Counted from the stretch's first letter, positions 17,894 to 28,219 are shown. The stretch is DNA of 51,499 nucleotides from Paludibacteraceae bacterium (GCA_905235225.1 CAJOKE010000024.1:1-51499), one strand, 5' to 3'. Notes: generated by a model from the letters alone, not told the origin. Numbers and translations are program-made.

Positions 17894-20800
17894 ATGTCAA
17901 CACAACGTCTTTTTTCGTTATTGCTATTGGTGTATTCCGTAGTGTCGTATGCTGTTGCGCCGAAGATTTATATCAATCCCGGTCACGGAGGCTATAATTC
18001 CAACGATCGTAATATTGTCACCATTAATCATGCAGCCGGAGACCATGACGGTTTTTGGGAGTCACAGGCAAACCTTACCAAAGGACTTTATCTGCGTGAC
18101 ATGCTTCAGGCTGCAGGCGCAACCGTATATATGTCCCGCACAGACAACCGAAGCGGCTACAGGGACGACAAATCCATTTCAAACGCTATCGGCGACCGTC
18201 CGCTTTCCACAGTAGCACGTGAAGCAAGCGGAAAGGCGGATTTCTTTCTGTCCATTCACTCCAATGCCGGCGGGAACACCACTACAGCTTCAGTCAATTA
18301 CCTGCTACTAATGCTGACCGGCACAAGCGGCAGTGCAGACTGGAGTACGTCCTATAAATACAACGAGGCCAAAAAGGCTGCAGATTATGCGCTGGCACGT
18401 ATGGGAGACCACCCGATGACATGGTGGAGTTCAAGCAGCAAACGGATCTACTCCTATACAACCTATACTGTTATATCACCGTCTTACCTGACTATACCGG
18501 GCTATTTGAGTGAAGGCGAATTTCATGACTATAAGCCGGAGACCCACCGCCTGCTGAACAACGACTATTGCAAATTAGAAGCATACCGTCTATTGCAGGC
18601 TTTCTGCGATTACTACTCTACTTCCCTAACCCGCCCGACAACAGGAGTTATATGCGGTGATGTGCGTGACGCGACAGCCACCATGGCAGGCACCACTCTC
18701 TACCAGAAAGCAAGCGGAAAAGATGTGAACACTCCGCTCAACGGAGCAAAAGTGAAACTGAAAGACAGCAGCGGCAATGTGATTGCCACCTATGTCTGCG
18801 ATGATGAATATAACGGTTTCTATGCCTTTTGGGATGTAGCACCGGGAATTTACACGGTGCAATGTGCGGCAGCAGGACACGCTTCCAAGAGCAACAGTGT
18901 AACAGTAACTGCCGCAAACATAACCTACAACAATGTGCAGTTGGGCAGCGGTTCGGGTGACGGCATGGAAGACGTGACAGTCAGTCCGTTAGGCATGTTA
19001 TACGACACGGTTATCAATCACTCGGCAACTGCATGGCTGAACGCAAAGACCATCCGCCGCGCCTTAGTCAAAGGGGACGAAATGTATGTGTTGACAGGTG
19101 ACAACGTTATCCATGTTGTGGATACCAAAACAGGAGACGCGGCTTCCACACTGAACACAACAGGCATAAACGGAACAGAACGCAATATAGGCGACATTGC
19201 ATTGACGGATGACAAAGTGCTGTTAGCCGGAACACAAGAACACACTGTCAGCAGTGGAAGTGTTTATATGAAAATCTACAAGTGGGCAGACAACAGTTCT
19301 GCGCCATCATTGCTTTTCCAAAGCAACAGTTCTGCCTCATTATACGATGCCTCAGTCGGCAGGAGTATAGCTGTCAGCGGAACCGTCAATAATCTGAAAC
19401 TGTTCACAATGGCATTCAGTTTGCAAAGTACAGGTTTAAGACTGTTGCAGCACACATGGAACGGCTCATCAGTATCTACAATCCGGAACAATAACACATC
19501 CGGCAACACACTCGGCGATTCAACCGTTTGGAACACTACTGCCCTAACGGCTTCGCCATTCGGCAGCACGCAGTTCCTGATTAACAGCAAGACCATCTAT
19601 CCCGCCATGTTGTCCGTTGCTCAATCGGACGGAACGGTTTTCGGAAAAACGGAATACACCAATCTCGATTTGCCAACCGCCGGCGGCACGTTTGTAAATT
19701 ATGAGAACCACACCTTATATATAACACCCTATGGCACGGATAATTTGGGTGTCGGAATATACGATGCCACTAACGGTTTAGGGTCGGCAGCACTCATCAA
19801 GACCTTATATCCCGAAACGGTCTTGCCGCTTGCCTCAGCCGGATACATGACCGCTGCCGCCGAAACGGAAGGCTCGGAATTAGTGGTTACGCTGTATGTG
19901 CAGAACCGCGGCATAGACCGCTGGCGGCTGTCGCAGACCGACCTTGAGGTACAAGACGAAACAATAGCACCAAACATAGATATAGAGGAAGGCAAAGCAC
20001 CCAAACGTGAATTCCGTGCCGGATGGATTAGCACTTCATGGGCATTAGACTGGCCCGTCACCATGGGAACGTCCGCCTCGGTGGTAAATACACAAAAGGC
20101 GAACTTAAACACCCTTTTGGACCGAATGCAGGCAGCACGCATGAACGCCGTATTCTTCCAAGTACGCGGCATGGGGGATGCCATGTATGATTCCGCCTAT
20201 GAACCATGGAGCAAATACATTACAGGTACACGCGGCACTGCTCCTTCTTATGACCCGCTGGCGTTGGCAATAACCGAAGCCCATAACCGGGGCATGGAGT
20301 TGCACGCATGGATTAATCCATATCGTTACTCTTCGTCCGCCGGTACATATAGCAAGACGCTTTCCAATGACCTTGCCAAGACACATAACGACTGGCTGCT
20401 ATACTATGGCGACGCAACACCCGACACCGTCATTCTCAATCCAGGGATACCTGCCGTCAGAGCATATATCGCGGATATAGTAACCGATATAATTACCAAG
20501 TACGATGTGGACGGTATCGTGTTTGACGATTATTTCTATATCAACGGCAAAACTACCAACGCGATGGATCAAGCGGCATATGAGGCATATAATCCGGACA
20601 ATCTCAGCCGTGCCGACTGGCGACGTCAGAATGTGAATAAAATGATTGCGGAAGTGAACGCTGCCATTAAAGCCGTCAAGCCATGGGTTCGGTTCGGGGT
20701 TGCACCTCCCGGGGTGGCGGCTACGGAAACAGCTGTCGCCAACAAATATTCTGTCACCAAAAGCCCCGCCCCATCCGGCTACGACTGGCAATATAACGGG

Positions 20801-23800
20801 CAGTATTCAGAACCGGTGCAATGGCTCAAAGACCAAACGATTGACTATATCTCCCCACAGATTTATTGGCGAATCGGACATAAGACCAACGACTACGAAG
20901 CATTGAGTGCATGGTGGATAAAAGTAGCCGGACAATTCGGGCGGCATGCCTATATATCGCAATCCTACAGTGCCGTCAATGGTGCTTCGAATGCCGATGA
21001 GATGGCGGATGAAATAAACGCCAACCGTACAGCCGCCTCTTTGGAGGAAACGCCAACCGGCTCCGCACTGTTCCGCATGGGGCAGACCAATGACGCATTT
21101 GTCAACAAGATGACTGCCGCCTACACCGAGCAGGCACTTCCACCGGCGATGACATGGTACAGTGCACCTGATTTCGCAGCACCTTCCAACCTCACACTAA
21201 CCGGCACGACACTCACTTGGCAACACAGTTCTGCCGAACGCTACTCCGTCTATGCCTACCCGAAGGGAGCCAGTCCGGCTAAAGCGATGGCATCATCTGC
21301 TTACCTGATGGGCATCAGTTACAGCAAATCCTTCGACCTGGGCAATGTTGTCAACCTGTCCGACAAAACCATAGCCGTATGCGTTCTGGACCGCTACGGC
21401 AATGAACATGCCTCAGCCTTCTACAACGCGGCTTCGTCATCGGAAGTGTCGGGGATGTCAGGCGCAAACATCTATGCGTCCGAACTTACCATGACCGAAT
21501 CCGACGGCACTTATACGTTCTCCTACAGACTTAATGAAGACGCTACCGATGTGACGCTGCAACTGCTGTATGAAAACAAAGTCATTCAGACCAAATCCTT
21601 TGGCGCACAAGCCAAAGGCGTCCGTTCCGGCAGTATTACCAATGCTCAGATTGTTTTCCCCGAACGCAATAATGATGACCATTTGACTTGGGCTATTCAA
21701 GCCACTGCACGGCCGATTAATGCCCTGACAAAACTGTCAACGGATGAATCGGCGTTCCAATTCTACCGTCCGTTCGGTGTGGCGGTGGATCAGAACCCGC
21801 AGAGCGAGTATTTCGGACGAGTATATGTTACCAACACCAAGAGCGGCACATGTGCCGGTGGCGGACGAACCACTGCCAATGGTCTATACGCCTACGATGC
21901 AGGACTGAACGCCCTGAATACAACTGCATATACAGGTGGAGTGACATGGAATAACACATCTTCGGGAAATAGTCCATTCCGCGTTACCGTTGCACCCGAC
22001 GGGCGTGTCTTCCTTTGCGATTGGTCAGATGCCCATTCCGGAATATGGATTGCTCCGGCAGGCGGCATAACAGGTACCTTTACCCAACTATTTACAGGTC
22101 TGACACGCGCAAGTTCCGGACTTTGCACCAACAGCAGCAATACCCCCGTACACGGCTCTATCTCGGCATGCTGGGTGGACGGAACGGGGTCAGACACCAA
22201 ACTGTACACCATGGACGAGGATTATGTAGTGGACGGAAAAACATATAATTTGCTGCGATATAATATAGGAGAATCAACCGCATGGTCAACCGCTCCGTCC
22301 GCAGTCATTTTCAACAACCATGCGAACAGTTCACCAATCGTGAACAATGTCCTCAATGTCGTTTCTGACTTGCATGGCGGCTGGTGGATTATCCAGCACC
22401 GCTTTGCCGAGACATCGGCTGAACCATCTATGATACATGTCCTAAACGGTGCCATTGACTATAACACAGGCGGTGAACAACTCTTGGAAAACAGCAAAAA
22501 TGGCGGACTGGCTGTCAACTATGACGGCACCCGTATAGCAACCACCTCGCAAAGCCAGATTAATATATGGGATGTGACTTACGACAGTAACGGACATCTC
22601 ACCGCCATTACGCCTGCTTTTGAGATTACGGACAAGGACATCTCCGGTTTGGCGGAATCTTCTAACGATGTCGCATTTGACCCTGCCGGCAACATCTATT
22701 ATGTGAGCAACACATCCGAGCGTTTGGTTGTTATCGGCCTGCCCAAAACCGACAACCGCTTCATAACGCCAGCCCGCTCTGTATTTGCGATTCCCCTGCC
22801 TGCGGTCGCCCCCGCCATGAACGTACTCATTACAGAGTGGGAACAGTCGGCGATGACAGTGGACTTCCTTACAACGCCTTCGGTGGATGGCGTGAGTGTC
22901 AAAATCGGCTCATTGCTTACCGCGCCGCTGCCTTTGGAACTTGTACAGGCACATACCGCCACGGGGACTGCCTCAGCAACCAACAACCGGCACATTACGC
23001 TGCCGGACATTGACCTTACCGTTTATGCCGGACATACGATGACTCTCAAATGGCTCAGCGGGGAAACGGTTATCGGGCAAACAGAGGTGCAGATTCCCGC
23101 GCTTATTTCCAACGATGCGGCACAAATAGTGACGCCGTCAGACTGGACGGCAGCAACGGACATTATCGTGCTGCCGGATGCCACGCTCACTTTGGATCTC
23201 AGTCAATTAGGCGGGGCGATGACGGTGAACTCTTTAGAGGTTTACCCGGGTGCCAAAGCAGTCATCAGCGGCGGTGTCCTGCATGTGACAGACCTCATTC
23301 TGCGTGCCGGATGGACTACGGCACATACGCAATTGTGCACACCCAAACTGGCTATTTCATCCGATGCTTCGCTCACCCAAACGAACGCTTACCTTGATTA
23401 TGTGATTGATTATGCCCAATACTACCCCGTGGCTGTGCCATTCCCCGTTACACGTTCTGCCATAACCTACCGCGATTACCCGTCTGCCCCGGCGGCACAG
23501 GGAGTCCTATTCCGCCAGTATAACGGCGCACAGCGTGCTACTGGCAACACCGGCAATAACTGGCAATCCGCTACGCCCGCAACACTTGCGCCCGCCAACG
23601 GCTACGCCATGACAGCCAAGCGTCCGGCAAGTGTCATGTACTGTATCGTGCGTATGCCGATGGATGTGTCCGACGGCTGGCTTCAAGGCGGCGAACAGGC
23701 TTCCGTTGGCACCATAAACAAACATATTGTATCCGTGTCTGCATACGGTGTCGGTAGCGGGCAATGGAATGATGTCGGCTGGAACTTCATCGCCAACCCC

Positions 23801-24616
23801 TACATGGTCGCATTCAACGGTACAGATCAGGCGGATTTTGCAGGCACACTGCAAATACAAGGTGACGGCAGTTCCCTGCGATATGCCACCATTCCGACGG
23901 CTGATTTCCAGGACTACTACCAAGTGCCTATTGACGAGGCGGCTTTAGCACCGATGTCGCCATTCTTTGTACAGGCAGAAACGAACGGCGATGTAACGTT
24001 CCTTGCCTCCCAACGCAATCCGGCGTTGGTATCCCGGCGCAACAGCGGAACAGCCGCAGACACAGACACAGACACAGACACAGACCTGCGACTGCGCTTC
24101 AGTTCGCGCAAAGGCTTTGACCAGACATACATTTTGTTCGGCAAGGATTATTCGGACGAACCGGACTTTAACGGCGACCTGCCGAAAGAGTTCGGGCGCG
24201 CGCCGAAAATATGGTCACTTTACAACCATAACGCCCTCGCCTCAGTTGCTTTGCCTGCGACAAAGACCGAATATACCATTCCGCTGTCTCTTCAAACCGC
24301 TGCAGCGGAAGAATACACTTTTGGTCTTACCGGCAACAGTGAAACGAGCGGAATCGAACGGGTTGAGTTGACCGATAACGGAGTTGTCGTTGCGGACTTG
24401 CTGACCGGCAATTACCGTGTTACCTTACCTTCCGGCACTATTGAAGGGCGTTTTGCACTCCATTGTGTGCGAACCGCCGACACCCCGACGGACACACCCG
24501 CCCGGTCGGATCTGCCGGACACGCCCGCTGCTACCAAACGCCTTGTCAACCAGCATGTTGTCATCGACTGCAACGGACATAGTTATGACATCTTGGGTAA
24601 TGAGATTGAGCGATGA
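17894..24616 (+). CDS. Giant N-acetylmuramoyl-L-alanine amidase / GHL10 glycosidase fusion
   Basis: A 2240-residue secreted protein starting with a signal peptide. Residues 22-240 are an Amidase_3 domain with its zinc ligands in INPGHGG (His), WESQANL (Glu) and SIHSNAG (His), and the catalytic Glu in GYLSEGEFHDY. A carboxypeptidase-regulatory-like beta domain (about 250-355) and a propeller-like stretch follow. From about 700 to 1080 is a GHL10 (DUF187) glycosidase domain: REFRAGWISTSWALDWP, VDGIVFDDYFY near 875, and ISPQIYWR near 985. An Fn3-like domain, a second NHL-like propeller, and a C-terminal cassette shared with the protein at 2268 complete it, ending in a short HSYDILGNEIER sorting-like tail. 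The amidase strips peptides from peptidoglycan. The E. coli GHL10 protein DigH cuts peptide-free glycan, so the two activities may act in sequence. A (TD)n run is encoded by 6-base repeats at about 24058-24085. Confidence 0.88.
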   Translation: MSTQRLFSLLLLVYSVVSYAVAPKIYINPGHGGYNSNDRNIVTINHAAGDHDGFWESQANLTKGLYLRDMLQAAGATVYMSRTDNRSGYRDDKSISNAIGDRPLSTVAREASGKADFFLSIHSNAGGNTTTASVNYLLLMLTGTSGSADWSTSYKYNEAKKAADYALARMGDHPMTWWSSSSKRIYSYTTYTVISPSYLTIPGYLSEGEFHDYKPETHRLLNNDYCKLEAYRLLQAFCDYYSTSLTRPTTGVICGDVRDATATMAGTTLYQKASGKDVNTPLNGAKVKLKDSSGNVIATYVCDDEYNGFYAFWDVAPGIYTVQCAAAGHASKSNSVTVTAANITYNNVQLGSGSGDGMEDVTVSPLGMLYDTVINHSATAWLNAKTIRRALVKGDEMYVLTGDNVIHVVDTKTGDAASTLNTTGINGTERNIGDIALTDDKVLLAGTQEHTVSSGSVYMKIYKWADNSSAPSLLFQSNSSASLYDASVGRSIAVSGTVNNLKLFTMAFSLQSTGLRLLQHTWNGSSVSTIRNNNTSGNTLGDSTVWNTTALTASPFGSTQFLINSKTIYPAMLSVAQSDGTVFGKTEYTNLDLPTAGGTFVNYENHTLYITPYGTDNLGVGIYDATNGLGSAALIKTLYPETVLPLASAGYMTAAAETEGSELVVTLYVQNRGIDRWRLSQTDLEVQDETIAPNIDIEEGKAPKREFRAGWISTSWALDWPVTMGTSASVVNTQKANLNTLLDRMQAARMNAVFFQVRGMGDAMYDSAYEPWSKYITGTRGTAPSYDPLALAITEAHNRGMELHAWINPYRYSSSAGTYSKTLSNDLAKTHNDWLLYYGDATPDTVILNPGIPAVRAYIADIVTDIITKYDVDGIVFDDYFYINGKTTNAMDQAAYEAYNPDNLSRADWRRQNVNKMIAEVNAAIKAVKPWVRFGVAPPGVAATETAVANKYSVTKSPAPSGYDWQYNGQYSEPVQWLKDQTIDYISPQIYWRIGHKTNDYEALSAWWIKVAGQFGRHAYISQSYSAVNGASNADEMADEINANRTAASLEETPTGSALFRMGQTNDAFVNKMTAAYTEQALPPAMTWYSAPDFAAPSNLTLTGTTLTWQHSSAERYSVYAYPKGASPAKAMASSAYLMGISYSKSFDLGNVVNLSDKTIAVCVLDRYGNEHASAFYNAASSSEVSGMSGANIYASELTMTESDGTYTFSYRLNEDATDVTLQLLYENKVIQTKSFGAQAKGVRSGSITNAQIVFPERNNDDHLTWAIQATARPINALTKLSTDESAFQFYRPFGVAVDQNPQSEYFGRVYVTNTKSGTCAGGGRTTANGLYAYDAGLNALNTTAYTGGVTWNNTSSGNSPFRVTVAPDGRVFLCDWSDAHSGIWIAPAGGITGTFTQLFTGLTRASSGLCTNSSNTPVHGSISACWVDGTGSDTKLYTMDEDYVVDGKTYNLLRYNIGESTAWSTAPSAVIFNNHANSSPIVNNVLNVVSDLHGGWWIIQHRFAETSAEPSMIHVLNGAIDYNTGGEQLLENSKNGGLAVNYDGTRIATTSQSQINIWDVTYDSNGHLTAITPAFEITDKDISGLAESSNDVAFDPAGNIYYVSNTSERLVVIGLPKTDNRFITPARSVFAIPLPAVAPAMNVLITEWEQSAMTVDFLTTPSVDGVSVKIGSLLTAPLPLELVQAHTATGTASATNNRHITLPDIDLTVYAGHTMTLKWLSGETVIGQTEVQIPALISNDAAQIVTPSDWTAATDIIVLPDATLTLDLSQLGGAMTVNSLEVYPGAKAVISGGVLHVTDLILRAGWTTAHTQLCTPKLAISSDASLTQTNAYLDYVIDYAQYYPVAVPFPVTRSAITYRDYPSAPAAQGVLFRQYNGAQRATGNTGNNWQSATPATLAPANGYAMTAKRPASVMYCIVRMPMDVSDGWLQGGEQASVGTINKHIVSVSAYGVGSGQWNDVGWNFIANPYMVAFNGTDQADFAGTLQIQGDGSSLRYATIPTADFQDYYQVPIDEAALAPMSPFFVQAETNGDVTFLASQRNPALVSRRNSGTAADTDTDTDTDLRLRFSSRKGFDQTYILFGKDYSDEPDFNGDLPKEFGRAPKIWSLYNHNALASVALPATKTEYTIPLSLQTAAAEEYTFGLTGNSETSGIERVELTDNGVVVADLLTGNYRVTLPSGTIEGRFALHCVRTADTPTDTPARSDLPDTPAATKRLVNQHVVIDCNGHSYDILGNEIER

Positions 24617-25320
24617 GGCATCATGCTTTCATATCACGTTTTAAGGCATTGGAGAAGAAACGCCGCCAACGCCGGTGGTTTGTTTTCATGGCCTTGGTTG
24701 CTTTGGTTCTTTATGGTGGAGCATGCCTGCTCCATTACTCTCGTCCCGCCCAAATTGCCCCGCCCAATCCGGCTGTTCTGTCCCGTCCGACCGGTCAGAT
24801 TGGTCAGTATGCGCCGCCTCGCGCCCTGTCGAGGCGGACGGGCTTCATTGTGCGTTCGGTTGCGCAACATTCAGCCATTGAACACCGTAGGCACATCAAT
24901 GCACCGCAGGCGCAACAGGTTTTTTCCACATCTTCCGCTACGGTGCATAGTATTGGTTCCGGCGGCTATACTTCCTCCATAGGCAGTTCCGCCTCGAATG
25001 ATGCGCCGCAACATTCTGCGGGCAGTCCGTTCGGTTTCGTTTATCCGGCTTTGTCATTTGCCCCGGCACTTGCCAAGACCTTTACTGCCGCTACCGAACA
25101 GACTGCAGCCCGCAAGGCGGGACGGCGTTCAGGTTTTGTGGACGACCCTGACCCGCAGACACCGGCAGACCCGTTGGCTACCGATCCGTTCATGGATGAC
25201 CCGGAGCCGTTTGATCCTGCCGACCCGCTTGCCAACGACACTCCGCTTGGCGATGCACTGCTCCCGCTACTGCTCTTGTGCCTTGTCTTCACCCTGATTC
25301 GCAAAAGCCGCCGCGCCTGA
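24613..25320 (+). CDS. Small membrane protein with PLGD-type C-terminal sorting-like tail
   Basis: A 235-residue protein starting inside the stop of the giant fusion (ATGA overlap), so the two are translationally coupled. It has an N-terminal basic stretch and a membrane helix (FVFMALVALVLYGGACLL), then a low-complexity exported region rich in Ala, Ser and Pro. An Asp/Pro-rich linker leads to the end PLGD, a hydrophobic run (ALLPLLLLCLVFTLI) and a basic tail RKSRRA. Motif, helix and basic tail together resemble C-terminal sorting signals such as the PID-CTERM type of Bacteroidota. No homologue is recognised. It could anchor or help export the fusion protein (inference). Confidence 0.7.
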   Translation: MRHHAFISRFKALEKKRRQRRWFVFMALVALVLYGGACLLHYSRPAQIAPPNPAVLSRPTGQIGQYAPPRALSRRTGFIVRSVAQHSAIEHRRHINAPQAQQVFSTSSATVHSIGSGGYTSSIGSSASNDAPQHSAGSPFGFVYPALSFAPALAKTFTAATEQTAARKAGRRSGFVDDPDPQTPADPLATDPFMDDPEPFDPADPLANDTPLGDALLPLLLLCLVFTLIRKSRRA

Positions 25321-25346
25321 CCCGCCCGCCACTTTCCCTGCAACTA

Positions 25347-25378
25347 AAAAAGGCCGCCCGGCAGGACGACCTTTCTTT
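25347..25378. terminator. Hairpin between converging operon and rpsA
   Basis: AAAGGCCG (25349-25356) can pair with CGACCTTT (25367-25374) with one mismatch, followed by CTTT. A-rich sequence precedes it, so it could terminate both strands. It fills the 74-base gap between converging stops. Confidence 0.6.
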
Positions 25379-25394
25379 AATAAGTAATTCGTTA

Positions 25395-27257
25395 TTACTC
25401 TTCCTCTGCTTTGGCGGCCTTCTTGGTGGCTTTCTTGGCTTTCGGAGCTTCTTCCTCTACAGGAGTTTCCTCTGCTTTGACAGCCTTTTTAGCAGCTTTC
25501 TTCGCGGGTTTCTCCTCAGCCTCTAAGCTGGCTTTGAGGTCAGCCAATACGCTGAGGTCACCAAGAGTGGTTTTCTCAACCTTCGGCAATTCGGGAGCGG
25601 ACTCTTTCTTTGCCTTTGTCTCTTTGGCAGGAGCCTCTTTACGCTCTTCCCAAGTACGAAGGTGGCTGAGCATGATGCGTTTAGCCTCTTTATTGAACTC
25701 GATAACGCGGAACTCCATTGTTTCGCCCTTTTCGGCGGGAGTTTTGTCCTCTTTTGCGAGGTGACGAGCGGTGCAGAACCCTTCAACGCCGTCCTCGAGG
25801 GCTACTACAGCACCCTTGTCGCTCAGTTCAACGATTTTGCCTTCTACTACGGTATCCAAGCCGAACTTGGCTTCAAGTTCCTCCCAAGGATTTTCCTCAA
25901 GTTGTTTGTGACCGAGGCTCAAGCGGCGGTTCTCTTTGTCGATTTCGAGAACAACGACCTCGATATCCGCACCAATAGAGGTGAACTCGTTCGGGTGTTT
26001 GATTTTCTTCGTCCAGCTCAGGTCGCTGATGTGGATGAGACCATCTACGCCTTCTTCGATTTCAACGAATACACCGAAGCTTGTGAAGTTGCGTACTTTA
26101 GCCCAGTGGCGTGTACCAACGGCATATTTCTCGGTTATATTCTCCCACGGGTCAGCTTTCAGTTGTTTGATACCGAGAGACATTTTGCGCTCGTCGCGGT
26201 CAAGAGTGAGGATAACGGCATCTACCTCGTCGCCGACTTTGAGGAAGTCATTTGCGCTGCGCAGGTGCTGGCTCCAGCTCATTTCACTTACGTGAATCAG
26301 TCCTTCTACGCCGTCTGCAATCTCAACGAATGCACCGTAGTCTGCCATAACGACAACCTTACCGTGTACTTTGTCGCCCACTTTCAGGTTGGGATCAAGG
26401 GCATCCCACGGATGCGGAGTCAGTTGTTTCAGGCCCAAAGCGATGCGCTTCTTCTCCTCGTCGAAATCAAGGATAACAACGTTAATCTTCTGGTCGAGTT
26501 GTACGATTTCTTTCGGATCACTTACACGCCCCCAGCTGAGGTCAGTGATATGAATGAGACCGTCTACGCCGCCGAGGTCAATGAATACACCGTAGTTGGT
26601 GATGTTCTTGACAGTACCTTCAAGAACCTGACCTTTCTCAAGACGCGAAACGATTTCTTTCTTTTGTGCCTCCAGTTCAGCCTCGATAAGAGCCTTGTGT
26701 GAAACGACAACATTACGGAAGTCTTGATTTACCTTGACGATTTTGAACTCCATCGTTTTTCCTACAAATACATCGTAGTCACGGATGGGTTTGACATCGA
26801 TTTGGCTGCCCGGCAGGAATGCTTCCATACCGAGTACATCAACGATCATGCCGCCTTTGGTACGGCATTTGATGAAGCCGGTAACGATTTCGCCTTTCTC
26901 GCATGCGTCAACAACGCGGTCCCATGCTTGAGCGGCACGAGCCTCTTTGTGTGACAATACGAGTTGTCCTTTTTTGTCCTCTTGGCTCTCGATAAACACT
27001 TCCACCTTGTCACCCACTTTCAGATTGGGGTTGTAGCGGAACTCTGTTGCCGGAACGATACCGTCGGACTTGAAGCCTACGTTTACAACGACTTCGCGTT
27101 TGTTGATTGACATTACAACACCTTCAACCACTTCCTTGTCCTTGATGGCGTTAAGGGTGTTGTCATACTTTTGGATAAGTTCTTCATTTAATGTGCCTTT
27201 TGACTCTTTCTCATAGGCATCCCAGTCGAAGTTCTGGAGAGATTTGTTTTCTGCCAT
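25395..27257 (-). CDS. rpsA: 30S ribosomal protein S1
   Basis: A 620-residue protein with six S1 RNA-binding domains in tandem. The repeated pattern G-x-V-x-x-I-x-x-x-G-x-F-V-x-I-x-x-G-V-x-G-L-I-H appears, for example, as NITNYGVFIDLGGVDGLIH and ADYGAFVEIADGVEGLIH. S1 binds mRNA on the 30S subunit and promotes initiation. The C-terminal 90 residues are a charged Lys/Ala/Glu-rich tail (KKAAKKAVKAEE), as in other Bacteroidota S1 proteins. The start MAENKSLQNFDWDAYEKE is typical. Single gene with its own promoter (27394-27425). Confidence 0.97.
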   Translation of the reverse strand: MAENKSLQNFDWDAYEKESKGTLNEELIQKYDNTLNAIKDKEVVEGVVMSINKREVVVNVGFKSDGIVPATEFRYNPNLKVGDKVEVFIESQEDKKGQLVLSHKEARAAQAWDRVVDACEKGEIVTGFIKCRTKGGMIVDVLGMEAFLPGSQIDVKPIRDYDVFVGKTMEFKIVKVNQDFRNVVVSHKALIEAELEAQKKEIVSRLEKGQVLEGTVKNITNYGVFIDLGGVDGLIHITDLSWGRVSDPKEIVQLDQKINVVILDFDEEKKRIALGLKQLTPHPWDALDPNLKVGDKVHGKVVVMADYGAFVEIADGVEGLIHVSEMSWSQHLRSANDFLKVGDEVDAVILTLDRDERKMSLGIKQLKADPWENITEKYAVGTRHWAKVRNFTSFGVFVEIEEGVDGLIHISDLSWTKKIKHPNEFTSIGADIEVVVLEIDKENRRLSLGHKQLEENPWEELEAKFGLDTVVEGKIVELSDKGAVVALEDGVEGFCTARHLAKEDKTPAEKGETMEFRVIEFNKEAKRIMLSHLRTWEERKEAPAKETKAKKESAPELPKVEKTTLGDLSVLADLKASLEAEEKPAKKAAKKAVKAEETPVEEEAPKAKKATKKAAKAEEE

Positions 27258-27393
27258 AATGGTAGATTTGTGTCCGGTCTGACGAATGTCTCTTTGTTTA
27301 TCGGTTGTTTTCGCCGATAGCCGAAACGCCGTTTACCCGGACGTTAAAGGGTTAAACATGTTTATTTATTTCTGTCTACGCAGAAAAATCGCG

Positions 27394-27425
27394 CAAAATT
27401 ACAACAAAAATTGCACATGTGCAAG
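27394..27425 (-). promoter_or_regulatory. rpsA: Promoter of rpsA
   Basis: Minus strand CTTG (27422-27425), 20 bases, TAATTTTG (27394-27401). The leader to the ATG at 27257 is about 130 bases, long enough for autoregulation, but no structure is evident by eye. Confidence 0.65.
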
Positions 27426-27604
27426 CGTTCGGACATTTTTTTTGAGAAAAAATTCATCCTCCCGTCATCCCGCCATCCCGAAAAATCAGTACGCCAGTAC
27501 ACCATCCCGAAAAATCAGTACGTCAGTACGCCAACCCGTCAGTACGAAAAAATTCACCATCCCGCACTTTCAACTTTCCACTTTCCCTCATTTTTCCCAC
27601 ATTT

Positions 27605-27736
27605 AACCGAAGGATAACCGAACGATAACCGAACGATAACCGAACGATAACCGAAGGATAACCGAACGATAACCGAACGATAACCGAACGATAACCGAAC
27701 GATAACCGAACGATAACCGAACAATAACCGAACGAT
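27605..27736. repeat. 11-bp tandem array, 12 units
   Basis: Twelve perfect-length units of AACCGAACGAT, with variants AACCGAAGGAT (units 1 and 5) and AACCGAACAAT (unit 11). It lies between rpsA and a zone of gene remnants. Just upstream, at 27473-27530, a second short repeat (CATCCCGAAAAATCAGTACG) occurs twice. I see no gene in 27258-27600. Confidence 0.95.
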
Positions 27737-27757
27737 AGTGCGCTTCGATAAGTTACC

Positions 27758-27907
27758 TCAAAACAATCTTATTCTTGGTAGTTGCAGGCATTTGCCAAAC
27801 GCCGCTCTTATAGCGTCTATGCCCGCACATCCATGTATGGCATCTTCTTTCGTCCATTGTCCGGCATGGTATGCCGGGGTCTCTTCGTCTGTAAATCCGG
27901 CATCTGT
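27758..27907 (-). pseudogene. Possible C-terminal fragment of an unknown protein
   Basis: Read on the minus strand, an open stretch of about 49 codons ends at a TGA (27758-27760) and gives a protein-like sequence including HAGQWTKEDAIHGCAGIDAI. It has an upstream in-frame stop and no start. The residue composition looks more like a real protein than the opposite-strand frame does. I do not recognise the family. It may be the 3' remnant of a lost gene. Confidence 0.25.
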
Positions 27908-27961
27908 CTATATTCGTTAGCGGGTTACTTCCTCATCCTTACCATCCGTGGCAAGCAGGTT

Positions 27962-28174
27962 ATGCAACATCCAGTGGAGGTGATAATCGAAACTGTTTGG
28001 CTGAGCCAACAACAGATGGCGGAGTTGTTTGACTCAACAATTCCTAATATTAGTATGCACATCCGCAATGTGTACAATGAGGGCGAATTGGATAAAGATG
28101 ATCAAACCGATGGAGTAAAATTTCCCAAGTATCTGTCGGAGTTGCGGATGTATAAAACAGCGTGTATGGCATAA
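27962..28174 (+). pseudogene. Truncated RhuM-family protein remnant
   Basis: Codons 27962-28174 give 70 residues, including the conserved RhuM opening ETVWLSQQQMAELF and HIRNVYNEGELDKD. RhuM-type proteins are normally about 330 residues, so only the N-terminal region remains. The sequence departs from the family after about residue 45 and then stops. The codons upstream in the same frame do not look like protein. RhuM genes often travel in mobile islands, and this copy is a relic. Confidence 0.7.
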
Positions 28175-28219
28175 TTTCATACACGGTATTTGTTATTTCA
28201 TACATCCACGCCTGAAATG

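Noticed and set aside
25662..26702. A 346-codon frame opposite rpsA
   Set aside because: Shadow of the repetitive S1 domains; no family match.
27605..27736. CRISPR array
   Set aside because: The units are contiguous 11-mers without unique spacers, and no cas genes are nearby.
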